Source of the DNA: Nitrincola tibetensis
GTDB lineage: Bacteria; Pseudomonadota; Gammaproteobacteria; Pseudomonadales; Balneatricaceae
Direction: 5' to 3'
Assembly: GCF_003284585.1 (NCBI RefSeq)
Contig: NZ_QKRX01000011.1
Span: forward strand, 62,001 to 126,000
DNA length: 64,000 nt
Within the stretch, counting starts at the first letter, position 1. Every line of letters starts with the position of its first letter. This document shows positions 32,530 through 41,588 of the stretch, piece after piece. The position numbers were made by a program, and so were the translations under genes. A model generated the notes under the pieces. It had not been told where the DNA came from and made no database searches. It was given only the letters and a program-made list of their open reading frames with translations.

Positions 32530-34262
32530 ACTCCCCCCTTAGCCATATTCACTTCGTTGATTTCTTCGCAACGCCCATCAACCAAACGGTACACTCGATC
32601 TGCAATGGCCATCGACGCAGGGCGATGCGTTACCAATAAGGTTGTCCTACCCCGGCATAGAAGCCTTAAGCTTTCCAATACTTTTTGTTCACTTTCTGCA
32701 TCAAGGCTCGCTGTAGGCTCGTCCAGCAATAAAATCGGCGCATCCTTTAAGAAGGCTCTGGCCAAAGAAAGACGCTGAATCTGCCCACCCGAAAACCCAA
32801 GACCCGCTTCACCAACAGGCGTATCCAGTCCTTTGGGAAGCTGCTCAATAAAGCCTGTTAATGCGGCTTGCTCACAGGCCATATCTATCTGCGAGTCGGA
32901 AGCCTCAGGCCGTGCCATGAGCAAATTATCACGAATACTGCCAGGAAATAAGGTCGTATGCTGACTTACCAACGCAATACGCTTCATCCAAGATGAGCGC
33001 TTGAGTGCGGATAGTGGAATCCCTTCAACCAACACTGATCCGTGTTGTGGGCGGTCAAAACCTGCCAAGACACTCAACAAACTTGACTTACCAACGCCAC
33101 TGGGACCCACCAGTGCCACACACTCACCTGAGCGAAGCGTTAAATCAAGATTCTGTAAAACAGGAGCCAAATGCGCTGCGTAGCTAAAGCCAATATTGGA
33201 CAAGTGAATACTAGGCGCCCCGATGGGCGGCTCTTGATCGCCCCCTATTTCGGCGCGATCTAACTCATCAAACAAATCCATCAAACGCTCAGCGGCTGCA
33301 ATGGCTTCTTGTTTTGCATGATAATGCGTGCCCAACTCTTTTAAGGGCAGATAAAACTCAGGCGCTAGAATCAATATAAACAAGGCATGATAAAGGGTAA
33401 CACCTCCCGACCAAGTACCAACGTCGATTAACCCCAAAAAGCTAAAACCAAGATAGACAGCCAAAATAGCGATTGAAACGGATGCAAAAAACTCTAAAAC
33501 GGCCGATGATAAAAAGGCAAGGCGCAGCACTTGCATCGTTCGAATACGAAACTCTTCTGCATTTTTACCAATAATTTGCCCTTGCTCACGACTTTTAGAA
33601 AAGAGCTTTAAGGTCGTTAGCCCCTGCACAACATCTAGGAAGTATGCACTTAATAGCGCTAATGCTTTGAAATTTCGACGGTTGGCATCAGCCGCCTTCA
33701 TGCCAACCAATGCCATGGCTAAGGGTATTAAGGGTGCCGTACAAAGAAACACCAAACCTGCAACCCAATTGATTGGAAAGACAAATGCAAGAATAACCAA
33801 AGGCAACAACGCCGCTAGAGACATCTGCGGAAGATAGCGGGCGATAAAGCCATCCAAGGCTTCTGTTTGCTCAATAACTAGACTGCTGATTTCACCTGCT
33901 CGCTGATTGCGCGTGTAAGACGGCCCTAACTCAGCAAGCCGGCTTAGTAGCACAACCCGCAAACGCGTCCTAACACCAGACGATGCCTTTTGCCCTCCCC
34001 ACTCTCGCAATATCGCCATGGCGCTTCGAATCAACAGCGCAACAAAAACACCAATCAAAAGCGGTGTAAGATCCGCGATGCTAGCGTCATGAAACAGCGT
34101 TGCATCAACTGCACGTGCGAGCAAATGCGCTTGTAAAATCAGCATCAGCCCCGCAACCAACCCAGCCAGCACACTCAGCTTTAACCAGATTTTATCCTCA
34201 CCAAGGAGGGCCTTTAGCCATTTGGACTTTTCTCGCGCGACTTCGCGTGATAAGGGCTGCAT
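32526..34262 (-). CDS. cydD: Cysteine/glutathione ABC exporter subunit CydD
   Basis: The 578-residue partner of CydC. Six membrane helices are followed by an ATPase with Walker A VGPSGVGKSSLL, signature FSGGQIQRLSLARAFL and Walker B ILLLDEPTASLD. The N-terminal hydrophobic segment and TRNQRAGEISSLVIEQTEALDG-type linker match CydD. No cydAB genes lie in this window, so the supported oxidase must be encoded elsewhere. Confidence 0.94.
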   Translation of the reverse strand: MQPLSREVAREKSKWLKALLGEDKIWLKLSVLAGLVAGLMLILQAHLLARAVDATLFHDASIADLTPLLIGVFVALLIRSAMAILREWGGQKASSGVRTRLRVVLLSRLAELGPSYTRNQRAGEISSLVIEQTEALDGFIARYLPQMSLAALLPLVILAFVFPINWVAGLVFLCTAPLIPLAMALVGMKAADANRRNFKALALLSAYFLDVVQGLTTLKLFSKSREQGQIIGKNAEEFRIRTMQVLRLAFLSSAVLEFFASVSIAILAVYLGFSFLGLIDVGTWSGGVTLYHALFILILAPEFYLPLKELGTHYHAKQEAIAAAERLMDLFDELDRAEIGGDQEPPIGAPSIHLSNIGFSYAAHLAPVLQNLDLTLRSGECVALVGPSGVGKSSLLSVLAGFDRPQHGSVLVEGIPLSALKRSSWMKRIALVSQHTTLFPGSIRDNLLMARPEASDSQIDMACEQAALTGFIEQLPKGLDTPVGEAGLGFSGGQIQRLSLARAFLKDAPILLLDEPTASLDAESEQKVLESLRLLCRGRTTLLVTHRPASMAIADRVYRLVDGRCEEINEVNMAKGGV

Positions 34263-34310
34263 ATATCAGTTCCGTAGAAACTCAACGAGCAAAATTAATG
34301 TGACTGGCTG

Positions 34311-35315
34311 TTACTGACAAAGCTTGGCAGCAATGGCTCTGGCGGCGTCCTCTCGAATGGCATCCCGATTTACACAAGGCTTACCACGCATTTTAGCAAT
34401 ACGCGGGCTATCCAACTCAGGTAAAGTGCCTAAATAATCTAAAACCTGCAAAGCCGCCTCCGGCTGGTTACACACCAATACCATATCACACCCCGCCGTC
34501 AAGGCTTTCTGGCAACGCAATGCGTAATCACCCGCAATACTGGCGCCTTCCATCGTGAGATCATCGCTAAAAATGACCCCATTAAAACCCAACTCCTGCC
34601 GTAAGACCTCTTTCAACCAATAGCTGGAAAAACCCGCCGGGGCTGAATCAACTTGGCTATAGACCACATGCGCCGGCATGATTGCATCCAGCCCACCTTG
34701 AATCAAGTCTACGAAAGGCTTTAAGTCATCTTGGCGAATAGCACTTTCAAGACGCTCATCAAAGGGAAGCTCTAAGTGTGAATCTGCTTGCACCCAACCA
34801 TGACCCGGAAAATGCTTACCCGTAGCGGCCATACCCGCTTCGTGCATGCCTTTTAGAAATTCACCGCTCAACAAAGCGACCCGCTCAGCCGAGGTAGAAA
34901 AAGCCCGATCACCAATAACAGAACTTTGCTGCCAATCTAAATCCAAGACGGGTGCAAAACTAATATCTATATCAAACGCTCTCAGCTCTAGCGCCATCAG
35001 CCACCCTAGCTCACGCGCCGCATGAATCGCTTCATCTGGAGACGAATCATACATTTTTCCAAGAGCCGACATTGCAGGCAAACGAGTAAAGCCTTCTTTG
35101 AATCGCTGAACCCTCCCCCCCTCTTGATCAACGGCAATGATAATATTGGGAGCAACTGCTCTGATTGACGCGACAAGTTGCTTAAGCTGATCAGGATTAA
35201 CAAAATTACGACTGAAAAGGATTAATCCACCCACACGTGGATTTTTTAGCAAAGAAGCTTCATTGGCCGACAATTCTGTTCCGACCAGGTCAAGCATAAG
35301 TGTTCCTAACGCCAT
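34311..35315 (-). CDS. nagZ: Beta-N-acetylhexosaminidase NagZ
   Basis: NagZ is the cytoplasmic glycoside hydrolase family 3 enzyme that removes GlcNAc from anhydro-muropeptides during cell-wall recycling; its product can induce AmpC where ampR exists. The 334-residue protein shows the family motifs GGLILFSRNF, AVDQEGGRVQRF, KHFPGHGWVQADSHLELP (with the catalytic His) and the nucleophile Asp in VIFSDDLTMEGAS. An in-frame ATG six codons on, with AGGA before it, is an alternative start. Confidence 0.95.
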   Translation of the reverse strand: MALGTLMLDLVGTELSANEASLLKNPRVGGLILFSRNFVNPDQLKQLVASIRAVAPNIIIAVDQEGGRVQRFKEGFTRLPAMSALGKMYDSSPDEAIHAARELGWLMALELRAFDIDISFAPVLDLDWQQSSVIGDRAFSTSAERVALLSGEFLKGMHEAGMAATGKHFPGHGWVQADSHLELPFDERLESAIRQDDLKPFVDLIQGGLDAIMPAHVVYSQVDSAPAGFSSYWLKEVLRQELGFNGVIFSDDLTMEGASIAGDYALRCQKALTAGCDMVLVCNQPEAALQVLDYLGTLPELDSPRIAKMRGKPCVNRDAIREDAARAIAAKLCQ

Positions 35316-35321
35316 TCTTTT

Positions 35322-35804
35322 TTACTCATTCGCGATAATATCAACCAGGCAACCCACCTGAATCTTTTCAAACACATCGACTAGATCTTCATTTCGCATA
35401 CGGATACACCCATGGGAGCGCGGAACTCCCATAGGTTCAGAATCCGGTGTGCCATGTATGTAAATATAACGGCGCTGAGTATCAACCGACCCCAAACGAT
35501 TAAGACCTTTTTCTAAACCGCACAGCCATAGAATACGCGTTAGAATCCAGTCTCGATTTGGAAACTCTGCCGCCAAGGCAGGAGAATAGATCTCGCCCGT
35601 GGGACGTCGACCCACCAGCACCGCATTCAGCGGCAACTCCGCACCAATTTTTGCACGTATGTAATGCCGACCTTTAGGCGTACAGCCTGTATTTATCTGC
35701 TGCCCAACTCCGCGTAGCGCTGTAGAGACAAGATATTGGTAGACTCCGTCACTTGTCTTCAACGTCAAGGTTTGGGCAGGGATCGATATTTCAATATGCG
35801 TCAT
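35322..35804 (-). CDS. L,D-transpeptidase (YkuD family)
   Basis: A 160-residue YkuD-domain protein with the catalytic motif HGTPDSEPMGVPRSHGCIRM (His and Cys conserved). Such enzymes make 3-3 peptidoglycan crosslinks or attach lipoproteins to the wall. No signal peptide or membrane helix is visible at the N-terminus, unusual for an enzyme acting in the periplasm. Some family members act in the cytoplasm as L,D-carboxypeptidases, which would suit the neighbour nagZ. Its ATG overlaps the stop of the upstream TetR gene. Confidence 0.82.
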   Translation of the reverse strand: MTHIEISIPAQTLTLKTSDGVYQYLVSTALRGVGQQINTGCTPKGRHYIRAKIGAELPLNAVLVGRRPTGEIYSPALAAEFPNRDWILTRILWLCGLEKGLNRLGSVDTQRRYIYIHGTPDSEPMGVPRSHGCIRMRNEDLVDVFEKIQVGCLVDIIANE

Positions 35805-36460
35805 TATATACGTGAAAAAAGCTCAGTTTCGGGCCGTGCTTGCATACCTGCAGTTAAAACGGGCACCAAGCGATGCAAAACACGCTCAATTTCAGCGTTA
35901 TTCTTAAGACTTTCTTTTTCTAACGTTAACAACATGTGGTAGTTAGACAGAGTAAACACCACCGAGCCTAACATGAAGTGCAACCGCCAAAAGAACTCAC
36001 TGTCCTCCATCGGTGCAGAGTCCATGCGCAAATACCGAAGAAAAGCATCAAGACGATGTGAGTATTCCATCTTAAAAAACTCTCGCAACTCTTCTTGATT
36101 TTTCATGTAGGCCAATTCAAGCATACGCATAAACACAGCGAGAGAATGAGTATTGATTTGGCTTATATTCAACAAAGCGCGCATCAATATTTCGATCAAA
36201 TCACCAAGGTCAATGCGATTTGAACTGGCCAAACGATCGTCCAGAGCCGATTCTATTTCTTGACAAAGAGGCTCCATCAAACGCTCGCATACGGCATTGA
36301 CTAGGCCCTGCTTGGACCTAAAATGGTAATTAACTGCCGCTAAATTAACATCAGCGGCGGCCGTTATCTGACGCATCGTAGTCTCAGTAAAGCCCTGCTC
36401 TGCAAAGAGGGCTTCCGCTGCCAATATGATTTTCAATGCCGTATCAGAACGACGTTTCAT
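35804..36460 (-). CDS. psrA: TetR-family regulator, PsrA-like
   Basis: A 218-residue TetR regulator. The N-terminal helix-turn-helix (about residues 8-52, ILAAEALFAEQGFTETTMRQ) is followed by DVNLAAVNYHFRSKQGLV, almost as in Pseudomonas PsrA, and the C-terminal LHFMLGSVVFTLS also fits. PsrA is a fatty-acid responsive regulator of rpoS and beta-oxidation genes. Position beside nagZ matches Pseudomonas. The assignment rests on remembered sequence, so a paralogue remains possible. Confidence 0.75.
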   Translation of the reverse strand: MKRRSDTALKIILAAEALFAEQGFTETTMRQITAAADVNLAAVNYHFRSKQGLVNAVCERLMEPLCQEIESALDDRLASSNRIDLGDLIEILMRALLNISQINTHSLAVFMRMLELAYMKNQEELREFFKMEYSHRLDAFLRYLRMDSAPMEDSEFFWRLHFMLGSVVFTLSNYHMLLTLEKESLKNNAEIERVLHRLVPVLTAGMQARPETELFSRI

Positions 36461-36495
36461 AAACTATCTCCTGTGTATCCATTCCATGAACCAGC

Positions 36496-36545
36496 GTTTG
36501 AAACTATGTATAAGTCTATTATACTGATTATCAACTCTTTGTCAG
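36496..36545 (-). promoter_or_regulatory. psrA promoter with a candidate autoregulatory dyad
   Basis: On the minus strand CTGACA (36545-36540), a 16-bp spacer and TATAAT (36523-36518) form a good sigma-70 promoter. The dyad GTTTGAAAC (36496-36504) falls just after the predicted start point. PsrA in Pseudomonas binds GAAAC/GTTTC-type half sites, so autorepression is plausible but inferred. Confidence 0.6.
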
Positions 36546-36554
36546 CCGTGGTGG

Positions 36555-37622
36555 TTAACGAGTGAAAAAATGCCTGTTATTAAGTCGTTGCCACCAACGC
36601 ATCATGAGAGAATCCGACGAGTTTACCGCCATCTCACCTATTCGATCCTGCAAACCCTTTTTCTCTTCATAACGAACTTCATAGACATCAGCTTCCTGTG
36701 CTTGTTCTACTAAGTATTCATCGCTGGTCATGAGATCATCTACAAGCTTTTGCTTAACTGCTTGACGTCCATACCAAATTTCACCTGTTGCAACCACCGC
36801 CATATCTAACTCTGGACGATACTCAACAACAAAGTCTTTGAATAAGGTATGTGTCTCTTCTAACTCTTCTACAAATTTCTCACGGCCTTTTTCTGTATTT
36901 TCGCCAAACATGGTCAATGTTCGCTTGTACTCTCCGGCGGTCAAAATCTCATAATCAATTTCATTTTTTTTCAAAAGTCGATGAAAATTGGGCAACTGAG
37001 CCACAACACCAATCGATCCAACGACCGCAAAAGGGGCTGCGAGCAATTTATTCGCAATGCAAGCCATCATATATCCACCACTGGCAGCGACTTTATCAAC
37101 ACAAATGGTCAATGGAATATTTTTTCTACGCAACCTTTCTAGCTGTGAAGATGCTAACCCATAGGCATGCACCATCCCTCCAGCACTTTCTAAACGCAAC
37201 ACCACTTCATCTTCAGGACGAGCGATGCATAAGATTGCAGTGATTTCTTCTCGTAGCTTATCGACATCGGATGCCGCAATATCGCCATCAAAATCAAGAA
37301 CAAATACTTTTTTGCCCTCGTCTTCATCCAGCTCACCTAACTTGGCTGCTTTTTTTCGTTCTTTGAGCTCAGCTTTTTCTTTTTTTCGCTCAGCCTTAAT
37401 TTTTTGTTTGATAATCAATTCATCAAGAACAGCATCTTCCATTGCATGAAGCATGTCTTCATACTTTTCATTCAGGCTACGAACTTCAATATGCCCTTCA
37501 TGCTGGAGCTGTCTACGCCTAGAAGCTATCGCCGCTATACCAGCGACAATCAGCACAAGCGCTAATACTAGGGTTAAGGTTTTCGCTAAAAACAAACCAT
37601 ACTGTGTCAGGAAATCTATCAC
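36555..37622 (-). CDS. sohB: Inner-membrane S49 peptidase SohB
   Basis: A 355-residue signal-peptide-peptidase-like serine protease. It has an N-terminal membrane helix (about 10-32), a charged Lys/Glu-rich coiled linker (about 70-100) and a peptidase S49 domain. The nucleophile Ser is in DKVAASGGYMMACIA, followed by GSIGVVAQLPNF and the catalytic Lys region YKRTLTMFGENT. This SohB_N plus S49 layout distinguishes it from SppA. The substrate is not known from context. Confidence 0.92.
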   Translation of the reverse strand: MIDFLTQYGLFLAKTLTLVLALVLIVAGIAAIASRRRQLQHEGHIEVRSLNEKYEDMLHAMEDAVLDELIIKQKIKAERKKEKAELKERKKAAKLGELDEDEGKKVFVLDFDGDIAASDVDKLREEITAILCIARPEDEVVLRLESAGGMVHAYGLASSQLERLRRKNIPLTICVDKVAASGGYMMACIANKLLAAPFAVVGSIGVVAQLPNFHRLLKKNEIDYEILTAGEYKRTLTMFGENTEKGREKFVEELEETHTLFKDFVVEYRPELDMAVVATGEIWYGRQAVKQKLVDDLMTSDEYLVEQAQEADVYEVRYEEKKGLQDRIGEMAVNSSDSLMMRWWQRLNNRHFFTR

Positions 37623-37719
37623 TCTGCTCTCCGCTTTTACGTATCAATATGCACGGGTTCGTTTTCCCGGCGGGGTAATGTACCATATTGGATTGTTTTT
37701 GGATCGCTGGATGTAACAA

Positions 37720-38043
37720 ATGACTCAGAATATTACACTTGAAAACGTTATGATGAAGCTGCCTCAAAAATTTAGGCCAGAGCAAGCATCTGACTTGAAT
37801 GCCATTTTTCAGTTTAGCTTTGATGATGCCGAGGCTTTCTACCTGACGATTAAAGACCAATCCTGCACTAGCCATCTTGGTCAACATGAAGATCCGGATA
37901 TTACGATTATTACCAACGAAGACACCTTTCTTCGTGTTATTAGCGGCGAGCAAGATGGCATGAGTGCTTTTATGAAGGGCCAGCTTCGAGCAGAAGGTAA
38001 CGTGATGCTGGCCACGCGACTCGGAAAACTTTTTAGCCGCTAA
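37720..38043 (+). CDS. SCP2 sterol-binding domain protein
   Basis: A 107-residue protein that is a single SCP2 domain, a fold that binds lipids or acyl chains in a hydrophobic tunnel. Matching stretches are DLNAIFQFSFDDAEAF, DPDITIITNEDTFLRVISG and the C-terminal ATRLGKLF. Its ligand is unknown. It is read opposite to sohB and its last 11 bases overlap the end of nudC. Confidence 0.85.
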   Translation: MTQNITLENVMMKLPQKFRPEQASDLNAIFQFSFDDAEAFYLTIKDQSCTSHLGQHEDPDITIITNEDTFLRVISGEQDGMSAFMKGQLRAEGNVMLATRLGKLFSR

Positions 38044-38629
38044 AAGATTCCTTGCCTGCGACGAACGTGTCAATTAAACGTCTGGAAATTGACACAGGAG
38101 CTGGAATATCAGGCAAGGCGTTGCGATGAAACCAATCGGCCTCGAGTATCTCAACGCCATCAGGAACTATTTCCCCGGATTCATAGTCGGCAAAAAAACC
38201 TAACATAAGCGCATGTGGAAAAGGCCAAGACTGGCTTCCCATGTAACGAATATTACAGACGTCAACCCCCACTTCCTCCTTAACCTCTCGTATCACAGCC
38301 TGCTCAGCCGTCTCACCAGGCTCTATGAAACCTGCTAAAGTACTGTAGCGCTTAGCATTAAATTTAGCGGCGTGTGCCAGAAGACAATACTCGCCTCGCT
38401 TTACTAAAACGATAATACAGGGTGAAACTGGCGGGTAATGAACGTGACCACAGCCAGAACATTCCTTAGCTATTTCTTCTTCAGCATGAGGCTGCAAGGT
38501 TGCCGAACACAGGGAACAAAAAGTGACTTGCCGATTCCATCGCTCCAACTGCACTTGGCGAGAAATTTCTGAAAACTCGTCTTCACTGCCCGCATTCGAC
38601 AAGGCCGTTCGCACGTCATCCATTTGCAT
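38033..38629 (-). CDS. nudC: NADH pyrophosphatase / RNA NAD-decapping enzyme NudC
   Basis: NudC cleaves the pyrophosphate of NAD(H) and removes NAD caps from RNA. The start at 38629 has GGAGGG five bases upstream and lies inside the end of dnaQ, giving 198 residues. A four-cysteine zinc ribbon (CSLC and CSGC) is followed by the Nudix box GFIEPGETAEQAVIREVKEE and the NudC signature SQSWPFP. E. coli NudC has about 257 residues, so most of the N-terminal domain is absent. A longer ORF reaches 38749, but that part only overlaps dnaQ out of frame. Confidence 0.88.
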   Translation of the reverse strand: MQMDDVRTALSNAGSEDEFSEISRQVQLERWNRQVTFCSLCSATLQPHAEEEIAKECSGCGHVHYPPVSPCIIVLVKRGEYCLLAHAAKFNAKRYSTLAGFIEPGETAEQAVIREVKEEVGVDVCNIRYMGSQSWPFPHALMLGFFADYESGEIVPDGVEILEADWFHRNALPDIPAPVSISRRLIDTFVAGKESFSG

Positions 38630-39341
38630 CTGCGCCCTCCAACTGTTTCCAGAGACAAGCCCCACCTGATTTTTTATCCAACAAGGCGAGCATTTTCTCA
38701 TGCGCTTCGATTTCGTCCAGAGTTGGCTGAATAACTGGCAAAGTGACACCCTGAATCACAGGCTTAATGGCGGCACTAACCTCTTCAGAATTATCCAAGT
38801 CACTACCCAACTGCAAAGCCGTCTGGCCACCCGTCAGCATGAGATAGACTTCGGCCAAGATCTTCGAGTCTAACAGTGCGCCGTGCAATTCTCGATCAAA
38901 ATGCTCAATTCCATATCGCCGGCACAGAGCATCCAGGCTATTTTTCTGACCCGGGAATTTTTTCCGGGCCACCAAAAGAGTATCGGTTACTTTGGGACAG
39001 ATATCCTTGATTTTAAAATCATAACCATTGCGGGCCAGTTCGGTATCCAAGAAGCCGATATCGAATGCCGCATTGTGAATAATAAGCTCAGCCCCACGAA
39101 CATATTCAATAAATTCATCTGCAATTAGTTTAAAGGAGGGCTTATCGGCAAGAAACTCATTGGTGATTCCATGCACGGCAATCGCTTCGGCCTCAGCCTC
39201 ACGATCAGGGCGTACGTACTGGTGATAATAATTATTGGTTAAACGACGCTTAACCAGCTCCACACAGCCTATCTCAATTATATTGTGCCCTTGTGCAGGA
39301 TCTATGCCGGTCGTTTCAGTATCCAGAATGATTTGACGCAT
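38616..39341 (-). CDS. dnaQ: DNA polymerase III epsilon subunit DnaQ
   Basis: The 241-residue proofreading 3'-5' exonuclease of the replicative polymerase. Exonuclease motifs are ILDTETTGID (Asp and Glu, residues 6-15), IIHNAAFDIGFLD, and HGALLDSKILAEVY (His and Asp). A C-terminal tail (about 185-241) binds the alpha subunit. It lies 11 bp after rnhA on the same strand; the pair is divergent in E. coli, whereas here both read leftward. Confidence 0.95.
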   Translation of the reverse strand: MRQIILDTETTGIDPAQGHNIIEIGCVELVKRRLTNNYYHQYVRPDREAEAEAIAVHGITNEFLADKPSFKLIADEFIEYVRGAELIIHNAAFDIGFLDTELARNGYDFKIKDICPKVTDTLLVARKKFPGQKNSLDALCRRYGIEHFDRELHGALLDSKILAEVYLMLTGGQTALQLGSDLDNSEEVSAAIKPVIQGVTLPVIQPTLDEIEAHEKMLALLDKKSGGACLWKQLEGADANG

Positions 39342-39352
39342 TTTATTACCCT

Positions 39353-39808
39353 TTAACTTGACTGCCCGAATTCTTCAACGCCGCGATTAGCCAACTGGTC
39401 CGCTCGCTCATTTTCAACATGGCCACTATGCCCTTTAACCCAACGCCAATCGATCTCATGGTTCTGAATTACCTCATCCAAGGCTTTCCATAAATCGGCA
39501 TTCTTAACAGGTTGTTTGGAAGCTGTTTTCCAACCATTCTTTTTCCAGCCTTTCAGCCACTCTGTCACGCCCTTACGCAGATATTCTGAATCCGTCGTAA
39601 GAATGACTTTACATGGCCGCTTTAGGAGACTCAGCGCTTCAACGGCGGCCGTCATTTCCATGCGATTATTCGTCGTGTTGGCCGCACCACCATACAATTC
39701 TTTTTCTTTCCCGGCATAGCGCAGCAAAGCCCCCCATCCACCAGGACCTGGATTCCCTTTACAGGCACCGTCGGTGTATATCTCAACAACTTTAGAATGA
39801 CTTGTCAC
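39353..39808 (-). CDS. rnhA: Ribonuclease HI
   Basis: RNase HI degrades the RNA strand of RNA-DNA hybrids. The 151-residue protein has the four acidic active-site residues in [34 protein letters not shown] and [10 protein letters not shown], plus WVKGHSGH with the catalytic His. A GTG start is used, with AGGAG five bases upstream. Size and motifs match E. coli RnhA. Confidence 0.96.
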   Translation of the reverse strand: MTSHSKVVEIYTDGACKGNPGPGGWGALLRYAGKEKELYGGAANTTNNRMEMTAAVEALSLLKRPCKVILTTDSEYLRKGVTEWLKGWKKNGWKTASKQPVKNADLWKALDEVIQNHEIDWRWVKGHSGHVENERADQLANRGVEEFGQSS

Positions 39809-39848
39809 TCAAACTCCTAATTATGAAAAACAAACGCTTCCACTCAGA

Positions 39849-40625
39849 TTAATTCATCGACCGACTACCAGACGACCCTCGCGTTGTCGGCTCAGCCACA
39901 GGAAAGGTAATCAATGCACGGCGCTTCCAGGCAGGTTTTAAAGGCGTCATCCCCACCACATCCTTTCGAGCCAGCACAGTTAATACAACACCATTATGTG
40001 TTGGCGTTTTTCGGACAATCGATTCTAGAAAAGAAAAACGCTTTCGCCAACGTGCCGATGATAACGGCGGATGATTATACCCACTTTTTGCTTTGATTTC
40101 GGTAAGCTCCAATAAACTTAACCAATCTTGCAAGCGCCAATGACTCAGACCCCTCGCACTCCAAGGTACTGATTTCGCACGACGAATCCTTCGACAAATC
40201 CCCCAAAAACTAGCAGGATTGAAGCCAACAATAATCAAATGACCTCCAGGTCTTAATATCCTTGCTGCTTCTCGAAGGACCTGATGAGGCTGTTCGGCAA
40301 AATCAAGGGTATGGTGGAGAATAACAACATCAATTTCATTCGTTAAGAATGGCAACTCATGCGGCTGGGCAATCACACTATTTTGCGGAACGCCCAGTGT
40401 AAGCGAAGGTACTGTCATGATTTTATTGGAAACAGGGCTTGCCTTAAACAAACAAATCGACGCATCAAAGCCAATTTGTACAAGATGATATCCAAACAAC
40501 CAAGGAACCAACTCATCGACCAGTGCCTTCTCACATTCAACAATCTCTTTACCCAAAGGGCTTTTAAACCAATCACATAAATTCGAGATACTTTCTTGAG
40601 GCTGAACGACACTTTTCTTTTTCAT
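39849..40625 (-). CDS. Class I SAM-dependent methyltransferase (YafS-like)
   Basis: A 258-residue methyltransferase. The SAM-fold core is recognisable at AREAARILRPGGHLIIVGFNP preceded by DVVILHHTLDFAEQP. The N-terminal FKSPLGKEIVECEKALVDELV is typical of the gene found between rnhA and gloB in E. coli (yafS) and Pseudomonas. The substrate is unknown. The C-terminal 25 residues are basic and Ser/Gly-rich. It is divergent from gloB. Confidence 0.82.
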   Translation of the reverse strand: MKKKSVVQPQESISNLCDWFKSPLGKEIVECEKALVDELVPWLFGYHLVQIGFDASICLFKASPVSNKIMTVPSLTLGVPQNSVIAQPHELPFLTNEIDVVILHHTLDFAEQPHQVLREAARILRPGGHLIIVGFNPASFWGICRRIRRAKSVPWSARGLSHWRLQDWLSLLELTEIKAKSGYNHPPLSSARWRKRFSFLESIVRKTPTHNGVVLTVLARKDVVGMTPLKPAWKRRALITFPVAEPTTRGSSGSRSMN

Positions 40626-40751
40626 GATTGCCTCCTTAACGATCTATAAAATTGATTACTATGGGTATTTAAAATAATCTTAGCCTAGTACACTGCACGT
40701 CAGTAATAGTGTTTAAACAGCGGCTCCCGGCCTAACTCTCTGGAGATTAGC

Positions 40752-41528
40752 ATGCTACGCATCACCCCAATTTCTGCATTTAATGACAATTATATTTGGG
40801 CTCTTTACAGTGAAGATGCCTCTGATAATAGTTGTATCCTTGTTGATCCAGGCAGTGCCGAAGCTGCTCAAACATGGCTTTCTGATCAAAACAAAACCCT
40901 AACTGCCATTTTGCTGACACATCATCATAATGACCACACGGGAGGGGTAAAAGTTTTACATGATACCTATGAATGCCCAGTGTATGGACCTGCCAACTCC
41001 CCATTTGATGGCATCACGCAACCGCTCCATGAAGGCGACTTAGTGTACCTATTGGACACCGACTTTGAAATTAAAGAAGTTCCGGCTCACACCCTTGATC
41101 ATATCAGCTATTACTCCCCTTCTGCTCAAATTTTACTCTGTGGCGACACTCTATTTATGGCGGGATGCGGTCGTTTATTTGAAGGCACAGCAGAACAAAT
41201 GCACAAAGCACTTAACTACTTTGCCACGCTGCCCGATGACACCAGCGTTTACTGCACACACGAATACACCCTTGCAAATCTGGCATTTGCACTCTCGGTC
41301 GAGCCTGATAACGCCGATATCAAAATGATGCTAGAAAAATGCATTGCGCTAAGAGACGCATCAATTCCAACCTTGCCTTCTAAAATTGGCTTAGAAAAAG
41401 CGATTAATCCCTTTATGCGCACGCTGCACGCAAGTGTGGTTCATGCGGCAACTCGCCACCAAGATAAAGTCTTAAATTCGCCTGTTGAAGTACTTGCTGC
41501 TCTAAGGGAGTGGAAAAACAACTTTTAA
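40752..41528 (+). CDS. gloB: Hydroxyacylglutathione hydrolase GloB (glyoxalase II)
   Basis: GloB hydrolyses S-lactoylglutathione to lactate and glutathione, the second step of methylglyoxal detoxification. The 258-residue protein has the binuclear metal motif LTHHHNDHTGG, the further ligands in HTLDHISYY, CGDTLFMAGCGRLFEG and CTHEYTLANL, and ends with the glyoxalase II C-terminal helices. Motifs and length are normal. Confidence 0.95.
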   Translation: MLRITPISAFNDNYIWALYSEDASDNSCILVDPGSAEAAQTWLSDQNKTLTAILLTHHHNDHTGGVKVLHDTYECPVYGPANSPFDGITQPLHEGDLVYLLDTDFEIKEVPAHTLDHISYYSPSAQILLCGDTLFMAGCGRLFEGTAEQMHKALNYFATLPDDTSVYCTHEYTLANLAFALSVEPDNADIKMMLEKCIALRDASIPTLPSKIGLEKAINPFMRTLHASVVHAATRHQDKVLNSPVEVLAALREWKNNF

Positions 41529-41588
41529 CCCTAAACATAAAGCTGTTATGATAGGCCGTTAAGTTAACGTTAAGCTTTGGGTTAGGAT

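Noticed and set aside
37519-38073. 184-codon minus-strand ORF opposite the SCP2 gene
   Set aside because: The plus-strand frame encodes a recognisable SCP2 domain, and the antisense frame also runs into sohB; it has no family features.
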